A stretch of 64,000 bases of DNA, taken from contig CM032801.1 in assembly GCA_019155185.1 (NCBI GenBank), positions 5,819,351-5,883,350 on the forward strand, written 5' to 3'. This DNA comes from Beaufortia kweichowensis (Eukaryota > Chordata > Actinopteri > Cypriniformes > Gastromyzontidae). Position numbers and translations under genes: made by a program. Shown here piece by piece: positions 1-12,697 of the stretch. Each line of letters begins with the position of its first letter. Within the stretch, counting starts at the first letter, position 1. The notes below the pieces were generated by a model, which was not told the DNA's origin, made no database searches, and worked only from the letters and a program-made list of their open reading frames with translations.

Positions 1-1340
1 ATTTCTCAACTATGCACCCCTTTTTTATTATCCAAATCCTAATTTGCTGCAACTATTTTACTATTTTGTTTTTTTACTGTACATGCAGTCACTACTGCCT
101 CTATGATTTACAACTGAAGGAATAAATTGAATGAAGAATGAGGAGGTGTGTCTGCGGGGAAGTCACAGAAAATGGCTGTCTGACAGTCAAGAGACTCTGG
201 GACAGATTGATCAACCACAGACTGACATTTCAGCTGGAAAATAAAAAGTTACTGACTCCTCTGTGTCTGACAGTTTTTGTTAAGTGATCAGATTTACATA
301 TACATTTGCTTTTATTCATTTAGCAGATGCTTTTATCCAACGCTATATAAAAATTAGGCAAAATTTTTTTAACTTAAAAATGTATGAGAGACAACAGTAT
401 TAGCCTAATACAGCTAATACAATGCAGCAATACTAAAGTAAACCTGAAAGGTTAAAAAAAGGAAAATAGCTTAGGTCAAAAATGAAATATAGGACTGCAA
501 AAAATTAATTTGCCTTTATTTGTGGGCAAGAATTTGTCATTCACAGGAGAAGCTGCTTGCATATGAAAGCGTGCATTCAAATAAACTGAACTCACTTGCT
601 GTAAATGATTAGTTTTTAGGTTTTTTAGATTGAATATTGTGATGTGTGAAAGGAAATTAAGTTACACTGGAAAATTAATTGCACTTTTAGTTGTAGGTTA
701 ATTGGTATTTGTACTTGCATTTGCTTACAGTCATCTTTTCATAAAAAATGTAATTGGCTTATGCATAAAGTTGTAGCACAACTTTAAATTATATGTAGGC
801 TTTACAATAAGCAAACTTATTTTTATGGACATTTAGAGACCAATTACAACAGCTATTTCTTACACTGAGAAAAAGATTTTAAATCCTTATCATTTAAACA
901 GAAATCTGGACATTTTTTTTAGCTGTAGACAACAACATCTTTATATTTAGTCTGCTGAATGTGAATTTAAAGTAACAGTAGCAATATTTTGTACCCTGAA
1001 AAAATATAACTTTAAAGACCAGACATGGTTCATGGAGATAAATTATTATTATTCATTGCCATAATGTTGTTTTCTATTTTAAATTCTAGCATGTTAATTG
1101 TGTTCTGTAATCATATTAAAAATGAAAGGTTTGGCAAACCTTATCTTGACAACATGAGATGTATACAGAAAACAGTTCTCTGCTGCCATCTAGACAAGAG
1201 AAACAGGAAGACTGCTTATCCATTTCCTGTGCATGACTTGTTAAAGAGTATCTGCACGTGTTTAACACCTGGACAAATCAGGATTATCAGGAGGCTCAGT
1301 CACTACAATAAATAACCAAATGTTGAAAAATATACAAGGC
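1..1340. other. Intergenic AT-rich DNA with a repeat remnant
   Basis: No coding exon could be supported. Short open frames here (for example 1025-1315) lack family resemblance and splice context. Positions 302-345 contain CATTTAGCAGATGCTTTTAT, the reverse complement of the tail found in fish tRNA-derived SINEs. The right end borders the fbxo5 poly(A) signal. Confidence 0.6.
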
Positions 1341-1346
1341 TTTATT
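1341..1346 (-). terminator. fbxo5 polyadenylation signal (AATAAA on minus strand)
   Basis: The plus strand reads TTTATT, so the minus strand has AATAAA about 270 nt past the fbxo5 stop codon. It is the first canonical hexamer I noticed in that 3' UTR. Its use is inferred. Confidence 0.55.
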
Positions 1347-1614
1347 CACCATTTAAATATTTACAACTTGTCAGCAAAGACAAACAGAAATTGGTCATTT
1401 CATTCATAAAACATCTATAAAATCTTTTAAAACATTCACATCTTAAGGAGGCTGTTTAACCTCCCTTTGGAATACTTTTATACAGAATGATTGTAAGTTT
1501 CTTTGTGCAACAGCCACAAATGTGGCCAAATTCACTTCACATTCAAGAATGTGTAATTGAGGATAAAAGTTTTTCTAAAAGTCTTTCAAAACAGTTAACA
1601 GGCACCGGTGCCTG

Positions 1615-3127
1615 TTAGAGACGCCGTACGCTCCTTTTGCTTCGAGCAGAGCCAGCGATAAGTGTGTTTTTAGAAGAGGAGAAAGTCCTGACGCTGCTGC
1701 GGCACGGGGCAGAACTGTGGAACGGCGACTGACACTGTGTGCAACAGTCAAAGGCGCAGCTGAGGCGTGTACACACCGCACGTTGCATGGTGGCATCAAA
1801 GCGGGCCGGAGAGCCGCAGAGAATGCATGCTCGGAGGGATTCGTGCTGTTTTAGTGATTTAGCGACCTGGGGAAAAAAGATTAAAATCATTTAAATATAA
1901 TGTTTTAAACAGAGACAGGCTTATGAGACAATGCACAATTTTGTCCTTTATAACGAACAACATTTTTACCTCATGAAACTGCTGGAAGCGATTCGATCTA
2001 GATGCGTTTTGCACTCCATTTGTCTGGCACTGTGACTTCTTAACAGCTTTGTGAATGGGTGTAGAGGCGACGCCCTGCATGCAGGAGAACACCACCCTGC
2101 TCAAGGTGAAGTCCCGAGACAAAGATCCCACAGGTCGTCCAGAGTCCTGCAATGCAGAAGCAGAATTAGAAAACGTTTTTCACACCCTTTAAGCAAACTT
2201 TCAGTTTTTAACTAAATCAAAGCCTGAAATGCCCATGTGGCCAGACAAAATGGCACATTTGGTTCATTGATGTCATTCAGTAAATCCTCTTACCCTGTGT
2301 GTTCTCTCTGCTTCTCTGCACCTCCGAAGGGCCACCTGATCCTGGCAGATGATTTTCCGCCATGTCCGACTTACTTTTTTACAGCTGTAAAAGAAGATCA
2401 AATCAATGGTCAATGTAAGACACATAAAGCACACAGAGCAAACACAGGGAAGGACATCAACATAAAAAGGAACTGGAAGGTCAACATACCTTACTAAGTC
2501 ACAATCTCCCAGCAGTCCCAAGATCCTCGCAAGAATGTGCCGCATGTCTTTCCTCAGCAGGCCAGAAAGAATGTCCACAAACTCAAGTCCCATTTTCCCA
2601 CCGATCACATTATGAAGCCCGTGATTCTCAGCAACCTTACTGACGACCGTCCAATCATAACTTCTACTCTTTTTAAAGCTTTTGGCCAGTTCTCTGCACA
2701 CTTCCTCCTGGAATTTGAGTACGGGCAGACATGACGTAGAAGGACACTCAATGTCCAAGGACTGAGAGGACACGCATTTCTCTTCAACCCTCTCCAATGA
2801 GTCCACGCCATCCGCATCCACATGCTCTACCCGGCTGTTTTGGAGGGAAAGGTATCCGCTGTCTTCACCTAAACCGCTGCTGCTCAGAACGACCTCATCA
2901 TCGGACACCACCTCCTGGGTGAAGCGTTTCCCCTGGTAGTTCTCTTTATTGTGAGGGCCTTTGCTTCTGCTCTCCAGAGGGGTGGAGAAATTGACCGCAG
3001 CGGGGGAGCGAGGGCTGCCTGTTTTACGTGGTGAAACAGTGTGACCCTTTACCTCATTCAGGTCTGTTTTAGGTTTCTCCATGTGGAATAAAACTGTAGT
3101 TTCCTCACTGTATGTTGTACACTTCAT
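1615..3127 (-). CDS. fbxo5: F-box only protein 5 / early mitotic inhibitor 1 (Emi1)
   Basis: Emi1 inhibits the anaphase-promoting complex (APC/C) so that cyclins accumulate through S and G2. Coding exons on the minus strand are 3127-2490, 2384-2294, 2146-1970 and 1866-1615. All junctions are GT-AG and phases agree (638, 91, 177 and 252 nt), giving about 385 aa, the usual fish length. Seen in the protein: a beta-TrCP-type phosphodegron DSGYLS near residues 89-94; an F-box region continuing into VSRTWRKIICQDQ; a C-terminal zinc-binding region with spaced Cys/His (CILCG, CTRLSC, CCTQC, HSSAPC); and a terminal SVRRL matching the Emi1 'RL tail' that blocks E2 action on APC/C. The ATG at 3127 opens the first coding exon, which begins at a splice acceptor (exon from 3163). 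mtrf1l lies upstream on the same strand, as in human. Family recognition is from memory; the exon structure is read directly. Confidence 0.95.
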
Positions 3128-3925
3128 TTTTGGAGTTTATCTGAGACACAGCAAATGGCTGACCTGGAGGAAATGAGAAAGAGGAGTTTGGTTTGTGTTT
3201 TCAAGTGTGTAGGACAATCAGATTTTTAAGTAATAGTTTAAGTAAGAAATAAAACAAATTAGCAGTCTGGTCTAGCTACATGGTATACAAACATAAATGC
3301 ACACATGCCAAACTAGATTAATCCATGTTAAAACTCATCCAGAAACTTTCTTAAAATAATGCAAAAAATATGTATAATGAAAATATGCAGAACTACTTGT
3401 ATTATCCATAACACACCATTATGTAAAACATTACATAACATACTAACCCAAATTTGTGTGTTATATTACAACACATAACTCAATCCATCCACTTTAAGGC
3501 TCATATCAAAGACCATCAACTTAAGTATTTTATTATATAAAGCACTGATCTGCAATGACAAACATGTCAGTATAATCTCTTGTTTGTTTATAATCTTTAA
3601 TATGCTTTACTTTTTCAAAGGGATGACTATAATGTTAGGTTATTTATTTGTGCTCTCCATTTTACGCGCCTAAGCGCATGCAGTCCTGACGTGGCTCCAC
3701 ATGACGCACACAAAACTCAACAAAATATCCTAAACATTTGCATTAAAGATTATCATTATATTCATCTTTAAGTACAACATGCAAAGATTACATTTAAAAG
3801 TAACACAAGAGCAGTAATAAAAGGCCATCAGATAGAGGGATCTCAAACACGATGAGGTCTATTTGTTTAAAATCCCCTTTATTTCTACGAAATAAGATGT
3901 ATAAATAAAGCAGTTAGTATCTTAC

Positions 3926-4090
3926 CTCACAAAGTTAAAAGCACTTATTAAACAGTCTTCATATGTCCTTAAAAACGCTTTCTGGTCGCTGTTACAGTAG
4001 CAGCATATACATTTAAGCGGCAACACTGATCGCCAATTGTTAGTGAGCCTAAAGAAAGAGCGCCACTGGAAAATGCGTTTGAAATTTGGC
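3926..4090 (-). promoter_or_regulatory. fbxo5 5' non-coding exon and core promoter
   Basis: A donor on the minus strand (GTGAG|GTAAG, exon edge at 3926) pairs with the acceptor before 3163, which implies a non-coding first exon here. Its 5' limit is not visible. Within about 160 nt upstream are a CHR-like TTTGAA (4078-4083), an E2F-like TTTGGCGA (4085-4092), and CCAAT motifs at 4035-4039, 4106-4110 and 4228-4232. NF-Y boxes together with E2F and CHR elements are typical of G1/S and G2/M genes, and Emi1 is a known E2F target. Motif function is inferred. Confidence 0.55.
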
Positions 4091-4259
4091 GACAAAACCT
4101 CCCGACCAATCAGAGCGCAGCGGAATACCTTTAAATGACCGGGAGCCAGTAGAAAACTTTTACGGATTACGTAACTGACGTCGTGACGCAGAATGCCGAG
4201 ACGTCCCCACTGAATAAAGAGCGCCACCCAATGAGAAGCGCGGAGTAAAAATGCGCCTT

Positions 4260-4860
4260 TTTAAATGTACCAGTGATAATGCTTTACAATAAAACTTATT
4301 TCATCAGTATAAAATGTTTCTAAATTCAGATTTATGTTCTAAATGTTCTTGAATAAGTTCAACTGTTTGAATAAAATTTAACGTTGTAGAAATGTTTTAT
4401 TTGTACATTCAATAGTTTTTAAATGTATCAATGAAAATGTATAATGTATTGCTGTAACTTGATGAAAATGTTTTAATTATATCAATAAACACAGTTTTGG
4501 AACAGACTGTTTAAACACAAACCTAATTTATATAATTTAAACCTCTTACCTATAACCTCCAATGTCTGATGTTGTGATAATACAGATTAACAAAGAAAAA
4601 TGTATTATATACTAATAACGCAGCACATTCTATAAAAACATATTATCTAGTAATATTAAACATACGATAGATTCACTTCACACTGCCATTAGGGTGTCGA
4701 TTTGGAGCTCCGCCAAAGTATTTCACACCGTAGTGTTGAATTCAAGAGAAAGCAATTGTTTTTGTTAGTGTTTGTGAAACTACTCTGAGGGAAACTTAAG
4801 CATTGTGCTCATTCTCTGCCAATTCAATTTGACACCCACAAGACAAAACTTTTACACATT
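4260..4860. other. Intergenic spacer between fbxo5 promoter and mtrf1l 3' end
   Basis: This is AT-rich sequence with no supported exon. It separates two genes transcribed in the same direction. Confidence 0.5.
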
Positions 4861-4862
4861 TC

Positions 4863-4868
4863 TTTATT
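4863..4868 (-). terminator. mtrf1l polyadenylation signal
   Basis: TTTATT on the plus strand gives AATAAA on the minus strand, only about 12 nt beyond the stop codon at 4880-4882. If used, the 3' UTR would be unusually short. Confidence 0.5.
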
Positions 4869-4879
4869 GTTACAAGTCA

Positions 4880-7160
4880 TTATAGATTATAATCGCTGTC
4901 TTTGAGTATGTCCATGAGAGATTCTTGCTCTGAAAACTGTTGCAGAAACACAATCATTTCCTCTAGCAGTTCTTCGCCTTGTAAAAATCCATGGACATCG
5001 TGAATCGTCTTTCCAATCCTGTGGTCGGTGATCCTGTCCTGGGAGAAGTTATACGTCCTGATCTTCTCAGATCTTCCTTTGGTGCCGATCTGTTACATAG
5101 AAATGTCCTATACCAGTCACTTAAATATCATCAGAGACAATGGTAGTAGTACGGTTAAGGTTGATCCTGATAACCCTGTCTGGTTTATTTTGTAATAATG
5201 ACTACATGATTATGCTTACATTAAACATAATCTGTTTTAAAGTTCTCAATACTAAAATGCTGATTTATTATGAATTCTTGTATTATGAATATGTACCTGA
5301 AGCTTTCGAGTCTGGTATCTCTTACTGGTTTCCTCTTCCAGCCTGGCGCTGTAGATTTTGGCTCGCAGTAATGTCATGGCTTTCTCCTTATTCTTTATCT
5401 GAGAACGCTCCTGCTGGCATTCAGCGACAATACCTAAAATATCAAAATGTGGTTACTTGTAAAGCAAAACTCAAGTATTTAGACAGAAAGACAGCAGACA
5501 GAAAACAGTAAAACTAAAATGTACAGTTCTATGCAAAAAATCCCTACTAATGACACAATTCTGCGATTGCACTGTAGGATATGATATAACTTTCCACACA
5601 ATGAGTACTATACTGATTTGTTGACCTGTGGACAGATGAAGAATCCTCACAGCACTGTCAGTGGTGTTGACATGCTGTCCTCCTGCTCCACTGGCTCGCT
5701 TTGTCTCTATCCTCAGATCTTTGGGGTTAATGGAAAATGAGATCTATGAAATATACAGAGAAAACAAATACAATAGGATCAATAGACGTATATAGCCTGA
5801 ATGCACTGTAAATTCGAGCAAATGCATGAATGTATTAATATACCTCAGTGGGTTGGGGAAGAATAGCCACAGTCATGGTGCTGGTGTGCATGCGACCTTG
5901 TTTCTCCGTTTTCGGGACTCTCTGTACACGATGGACACCCGCTTCAAACTTTAACTTTTTATAACTTAGAGAGCCACTGATACTGGCTGTTGCATGTCTT
6001 ACACCCCCTAGACAAACCCCAAAATAATTAGAGCTCCAAACGCATAATAATACAAATTTGCACAAACTAAATAATAAAATATATTAACCTAGTTCACTAG
6101 ACATGACGTCTAGGAGTTCAAAACCCCAGCCATTGAAAGCAGCAAAGTTTTGATACATATCAAAGATCTCAGTAGTGAAGAGCATCGCTTCTTGACCTCC
6201 AACCCCAGCAGTGACCTCTAGGACCAAGTCACTCATGTCTGATTCCTCCTCCGGGATTATACGAGATAAAATCTGAAATGTTGATCATAAGAACAAGCAT
6301 TTTGATAATCCATTTTCATAAAGTATTCTGAAAACTTTACGTTTACAGTAGTTTGCTAAAGAATTTATTTTTAATTCATCATAACATTTAATGTTATTAG
6401 TGTAAATGTGATCCATTTTATAATATTCACCCATAATCTTGCAGGTTTCTGTATCTGTAAGTCTTTTTCACTGGCTTATTTTAAAATACCTCTTGGAAGG
6501 TACCTGGTCTGTATGCATGAGGGTAATTTTAAATGTTAATGTCAGCCATTCACACCTCACCTTCAGTCTTAAATCATGAATGGCTGCTAAACAAGTTTGG
6601 CTCTCTGTCTCTGCAAGATCATGCATGTCTGGGTCGTTATCTGAAAAGAGAGATAAATGCAAATGAAATGCAATTCCTTAATCTAAATTACTTTGTATGC
6701 TTTTTTTTACTTTACTACCTTTTAACAAGTCCTGTGTTTCCTTCAGCTCCTTCTGTTTCTCCTCCAGCTCTTTTATGTTTTGGACCAGAGGAGATAGTAC
6801 AGACAGGTTACTTCTCTTCATTTTCATATCTTCATCATCCAGTGTTTGGTTATCAGTATTAACAGCCTCCAAACACGAGTTATATTCAATTTCCTTCTTC
6901 TTTAGATAGTCACGCAAGGACTTTTTGCTGAAGATCTCATCCACAGACAGGATCTTTGTGACCAGCACAGGATGCGTTGTATGAAAGGATCTTGAATTTC
7001 CATTTTCACGCTGTGGTATTGTGCAGTTAACAGTCCTGTGAATGGCTGGATCTTTAATGATCCGTCTAATGTCTCTTGTATGTTTTGTGATTGTTCTGAG
7101 TACTGTCACATTGAGTCTGCTTGCACATGAAAGAGATTTACGAAAGCATCCGACAGCCAT
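4880..7160 (-). CDS. mtrf1l: Mitochondrial peptide chain release factor 1-like
   Basis: This class I release factor ends translation at UAA/UAG in mitochondria. Minus-strand exons are 7160-6719, 6640-6561, 6272-6089, 6007-5844, 5743-5626, 5433-5297 and 5089-4880. All are GT-AG and in phase, totalling 1335 nt or 444 aa. Seen: the PKT stop-codon tripeptide (about residues 267-269) in RVQRVPKTEKQGR, then the catalytic GGQ (about 311-313) in SGAGGQHVNTTDSAVR, then GRSEKIRTYNFSQDR near the C-terminus. The uninterrupted PKT loop argues for MTRF1L rather than MTRF1, whose decoding loop is enlarged. The N-terminus is basic and Ser/Arg-rich, as in a mitochondrial targeting peptide. The protein is about 60 residues longer than human MTRF1L as I remember it, with the extra length in the first exon. 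A shorter N-terminus from a later Met cannot be excluded. Confidence 0.95.
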
Positions 7161-7199
7161 CTCAAATTAGGTGTTGTAATTATATTCGGCACAAAATTA

Positions 7200-7320
7200 A
7201 ATTTACCATTTAAGGCGCTTTCTAGTCCAAACACATATTCAATACACTTTCTAGATGACTCCAATCTCCATGTACTTCATCTGCAACTTAACACGCGCGT
7301 CCCCTTCCGGGTGAAGTAAG
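7200..7320 (-). promoter_or_regulatory. mtrf1l promoter with ETS-type site
   Basis: The minus strand reads CCGGAAG at 7304-7310, a consensus ETS/GABP (NRF-2) core, about 145 nt upstream of the ATG. GABP sites are common in promoters of nuclear genes for mitochondrial proteins. The surrounding ACACGCGCGT is the only CpG-dense spot in the neighbourhood. The start site is inferred. Confidence 0.45.
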
Positions 7321-9797
7321 CTTCAAAATAAAAGTCTAAACATTGCAAAAGCATTAGTGTCAATAAAAATAAATAAAACGTGCAGTTAAAAAGTAACAAT
7401 AAATAAATTGTATTAAATTTTCTTAAACAATCTATACAATTTACATAGTTATTCCAAATTTTTAAAAGTATTGTATATATGTGTCCCATTATTTAAACGA
7501 ATCCAGACCATTTTTGCTATTATTCAAAATATTTTTTAAAGCTTAAAACTAAATACAACACAGAGAAGTAAAACAATGCAATACAAAAAAATGCAAAACA
7601 ATGAATGTATTTCATTTCACTTGTTTCCCTGATTTGTTCCCCTATTTTTAAATGATAATTTCTTTGTAATAGTTCTTTGTATTACTGCGTATCAGATATA
7701 GCACTTAAATTGCTATATATCAAATTTTAAATTTTTAAAATCATACTTTTAATAATTATTTACTTTGTAAATCACCGAATTTAATACATTCTATAAGTCA
7801 ATCGAGATATCAAATCATATAATCCACCAACAGTGCCGCATTAAAACCGATAGATGGCAGTAAATGCCAAATTTACTTTGTTTGTTGTACTTGTGGTGCC
7901 ATAATTACAGTCCAAAAGTCTTTAACTTAACCATCTATTCAAGAATTTTTAAAGATGGGTGTGGCACAATGGAATTGAGTGTGAAGTTTTCCCTCCTGAA
8001 ACACATTCCTAATGTTTTATGTGGGTGGTTGCACAATTTCATTGTTGTTTCAGTTTAGCACATTGTTGATGTTACATCACATTTTGTTCAATGCAATTTT
8101 CCATCTGGAGTGCCTGTAGGGAACATCTTGTCCAAGATGGGTCTTACACAGATTACAGAGACATGTTCTTTTTCTAACTAACAAACAACTCGTTTATTGC
8201 AAAGATGACAAAGACACATTTGTCCATATCTGCAAAAAAATTGACATTTTAAAACAGATAACAGTTGAAAAAAATACATTTTATAAGAAACTAACTTTTG
8301 TAACTGGTTAGACTACAGGCAGTGTGATAAATGCAGCTTGAGGCTGTTGGCTTCACAAATATGAGATCTGACATTCTTTGCTCCTCTGCAAAGTCATGCA
8401 GATTATTTTGAGGAATTACAAGGATTTGAGCGAGATAGGTCATAAAACATACTTCAAGAATCAAAGCTGACAATGGAAAGCTATGACTATACATCATTTT
8501 TAGGCATATCAATTTACAGCAGAGGCTCCAAATATGTATTTTGGCACATAGAGACAATTTCTAATGTCAGAGCAAGTAATTTAAAGTGAACATCTCTCTC
8601 AGTGAATTCCAAACATTGTTTTAAGGGCCTTGAAGATGTTAAGGATGAGAACACCATGTTAAAAGTGTGTAGACTAATACTTTACATGAGCATCTGCACA
8701 GCTCTGCCAACATAGTCTGTATTCCCATGGCAATTTCCCCTCATTGTAATATAAATAATCTTATCATATTATGAAATCTTTTAGACACAAGCACCTTTAA
8801 TGGTGTTTGTTTTTACCCTGTGGTTGTAGTTTTGTCAGTTTCACCTCAACTTCCCACAGGTGTAATTCATCACCTTAATAATAGAGATGGCAACCTAAAG
8901 ATGTCCAAATAGCTTTGCCTTTATTTTTAACAGTACATTCATTGTCTTAATTTGAAGCCTTAAGCATTTGTAAATTTGTAAAACATTTTGCTTAAACAGT
9001 GTCCTTGTGTTATCTTTCTTTACCATAAATGTTACATTGTTTAATATTATGTTATCTAATAAAATGACATTTATACATTTTTAATGGGGCTTATGTGTAT
9101 AATTCCAGTTTTTTAGTAATCTGTAGCAGAGAATTGACACATATTGATATAAAGTACATTTGTCTCTTTAAGAAACCAAAATGGAAAGATTTAAATGACG
9201 TGGCTGTGACGATTCTCATCTAAAACGGATAATGATGGAAAGCATGCAGCGCTTAACCAGACTGAAATCTATTGAAAGAGAGCTATTCACTGACTACAGA
9301 GGAATGTGGAGTCACTTCACGCTGTGAAACAGAACAGCCATCACGTTAAAAATGAATGAGGGCAGAGCAATGCATGAAAACACCACAAACAATCTAAACA
9401 ATCCACACAGTGACACATTAAACATTTGAGAAAATGTGAGGAAGCCACCTGCCCAGTTCAAAAATGTAAGTAACTAAAATTGCATACTGTCATGTAATGG
9501 GTTGTGTTGGGAAAAAAATAGTGTACTTACTACAGCATATTCTGTTTATGATCAAAAAAAAATTTCAGTAGTATTTATGTAGTATGTAGTATGCAATAAT
9601 AAATAGTAACCTGCTACAATGTTTTTACATAACCTAATTACATAGCATTTAGAAGTTAACAAAGTGAGCTTATATTATCAAATATTATTTATTCCAATTT
9701 TATTATATTATCAGTTCACTTTTCATATTGTCAATAGAAGGTAGAAGTGGAGCACCTTAAATTGTGGGAAACATTTTTTATTGGCATATGCTCTGGT

Positions 9798-9822
<25 letters not shown>
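9798..9822. repeat. (TA)n microsatellite in AT-rich block
   Basis: A pure TA dinucleotide run is followed by degenerate TAA/TATAA sequence to about 9960. Confidence 0.9.
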
Positions 9823-9828
<6 letters not shown>

Positions 9829-12463
9829 AATTATAATAATATAATTAATAATACGTTTTATCAATATAAAATATAAAATTATATATATTTTTTATCAATA
9901 TAAAATAATATATATATTATAGATAAAAATATACTTAATAATATATACATAAAAATATTTAATATTACAGTGCAGAAACTCAAGAAAAGACCATAAGGGT
10001 AGTAGGGCAGCTGTTTAGTCAGCTTTTAAATCTATCAAGTGCCAAAACAAGAAGTCTTTTGTGAGCTGAATGGAGCAGAATTTGTACGCATGCCACATGC
10101 TGCTTCAGGTCAGACCTAGACAGAGGATCCCATGAGAAAGAGCAAAATATCCATCAGATCTCATGAATGAAGCCTGAAGACACTCCATTTCATTCAATGA
10201 ATTGAAATGCAAAGATTAGTAGATTTACTAGGGCCATAGGACAAGTACCATAAATATCTGCCGCTCCAAGCTTTTCACAATCTGTTCTCAATTGTCACGG
10301 TTTTGTGCATTTATTAATACATTTATTAAAAGTATCTGTGTTCCCGAGCAAAGAGGAAGTCTAGATCACTTATTCCTAAACAAAATCTGCTTAAGTACAT
10401 AATAAAATGAACTTGAAGTATACCTACTTTTGTAAGAGTTGTCTGATTTGTGGAAGATGGGAGGAGTTTTTGGTAATAATTTTTTTGCTCTTTTTATTCT
10501 CCTAGGAATGATGATTCTATAAAAAAAAGTTAAACGTTAAACCCTGCAAATATTTAACTGATAGCTATGAAATCTTAGCTCTCTGGCAGAATATGTTTTG
10601 ATGGATAAATGAGGAATGTGAAGAATTAGTTTAACAAACAGATTATTTCTTCACAATCAGCCTTAAGGTTATAGAGAGTTTAAAGTTGGAAAGTGGAGGA
10701 GTTTTAGTCATATAGACACAATAAAAAAATGGAATAATATAAAATAATATAACATATAAAGTATAATGTAATATTATGAATGTGAAGATGATAAAATAAT
10801 GTGAATATGCTCTTAACTAAAGCATGTCTCTCTGTACTCTTCTGTCATGTCTTCTGTGTAGGTCAAGTTGAACTTGAAGGTTCAAATAGACTTTCCTGGA
10901 TTAAGTAGTTTGCAGTAAGGAAAGCAAAGTTCTGTACATTCATGTTTTCAGAAAAAAACTCAAACACAGAGAGATACCTGCTGTTTGATTCCCATCACAC
11001 ACTGGGATTTAAGTTAAAGGTCATCCAAACATTACGTGACAGAGCGGGAAAACCACAGAGTTCAGGGGCAAGGAGTGTAAGCGTGTGAAGGAAGGATGAA
11101 AAACCATGAATTCCACAACTGGATCTTTCTGAAAACATCTGAGTGGTCCAACAGTTGTCGAGTCTTCAGATCAATCAGCCTAAGAGAACGGAAGAACAGA
11201 TGTAAAAACACTGTCAAACACAACAGGATACGAACTTAAAGCAAAAGTTTATTTAGTGAAGTACATCCAGCAATGACCTTCATGTGAAACAAAAGAGCTA
11301 ATAGGAAAACCTAAATACCCCTATTTGTTCTAATAAAAAGCCTGGAGTTGTTTCTTCAAATTTGTATTTAGTTTTAAGCACTTAAGTAAAGTAGATATTT
11401 ACAAGTAGAACTTTACATCACACTTTTTTTGTTAATTAAGGACAAATAAAACTTCCTTCTCAGTCACATGCCTAAAAAGTAAACTTCATTTAATGCTAAA
11501 CATATTTTATATCACATATCATTGTATCTTTTTCTCATATCATATCTTTTTCCTTTTTATTGAGAATGAAATATGATCAAATCATTTCACCCTTTTTTCA
11601 GACTGGAAATTGAGTCACGCATGTAATTTTTCCATTTGGATTTCAAAGCATATGCCTTTCCTGTCATCCATAACCTTTTCATTATCTTTTATTATATCAT
11701 TTACCAGGCTGTTGGTTTATAGCTGATCATCCGATAAGATTCGCAAATATTTGTAAAAATTCATTGAGACTTCTTAATTTTATTTAGAGAATCTGCTGAA
11801 TCAGTTGGTTCTGATGTGAAACACTGTGACGGATCTGCAGAGGACATACTGTACCAGCAGAGACATCTTCACCATGCCAGCGCAAATGACACGAGAGATC
11901 TAATACCATATCTATGTAAGTGCCAGCGCTCACATACTCACACTGCTTCAGATCACATGCTGTATACACACAGGATCTGTGTTAACTGAACATATCAGTG
12001 TGTTTTATCAATTCTTTTATGGAGCTGTTGAGATTTTATGAAGGATTTTATATATATATGCCACTGTGTTCTCTCCTGTTTTTATGTAGTGCAATGCCGG
12101 CGTTATATATTTCTGCTATTAAATGTAGCATGACGTATGTTTAATACTTCCTGGCATGTCAAGGTCTGTTAGGTTTAACTGGAAGGTCATGAGACAATCC
12201 CTGATGGAAGAGTTAGACTATTGTGTTTCTCTGGAGAATTAGTCTAGAGGACGAAAGTCATGTGATACTTCAGTGTGTCAGACGTATATGCACAGACACA
12301 CAATCTAGATCTTCTTTTAACCTTTTAAAGGGCTGAACCTGGTGTTGCATACATTAGGAAAGATATTAACCTATGATCTTGTTTTGTTTAGTTGACATAA
12401 TGTATTGTTTTGAACATAAGTTTCTATGTTTCCATTTTCTGTGTTTCCAGTTTTCCATTGATA

Positions 12464-12697
12464 TGTGACCCTGTCTGTGAAAACAAGGCTAAAGTTTCAA
12501 AATCAAAATTAAACAAACATCAAAGTTTGATTTCACCTATTAATTTCACTATAATTTCAATCTTTGTCATTACTCAGTCAATATTAAAGATATCAAGGTG
12601 ATAATTTTACACAATGTTCTTTACATGATGTAGGATGATTTTATGCAGAAAACAGTTAATGGTCACAAAATGACTTTAGCTGAGTTTTACAGGCTCA
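12464..12697. repeat. MITE-like element, copy 1 (TGTGACCCTGTCTGT termini)
   Basis: The left end reads TGTGACCCTGTCTGTGAAAA and the right end approximates its reverse complement. The interior (TCAAAATCAA, AGTCAATATTAAAGATATCA, GATTTTATG.AGAAAACAGT) recurs at 40244-40613 and 55674-55923. No coding capacity is visible, so it is probably a non-autonomous DNA transposon. The family name is not known to me. Confidence 0.7.

Noticed and set aside
1025..1315. 96-codon open frame on the plus strand
   Set aside because: No recognisable family and no splice or promoter context. It lies in AT-rich intergenic DNA near the fbxo5 3' end.
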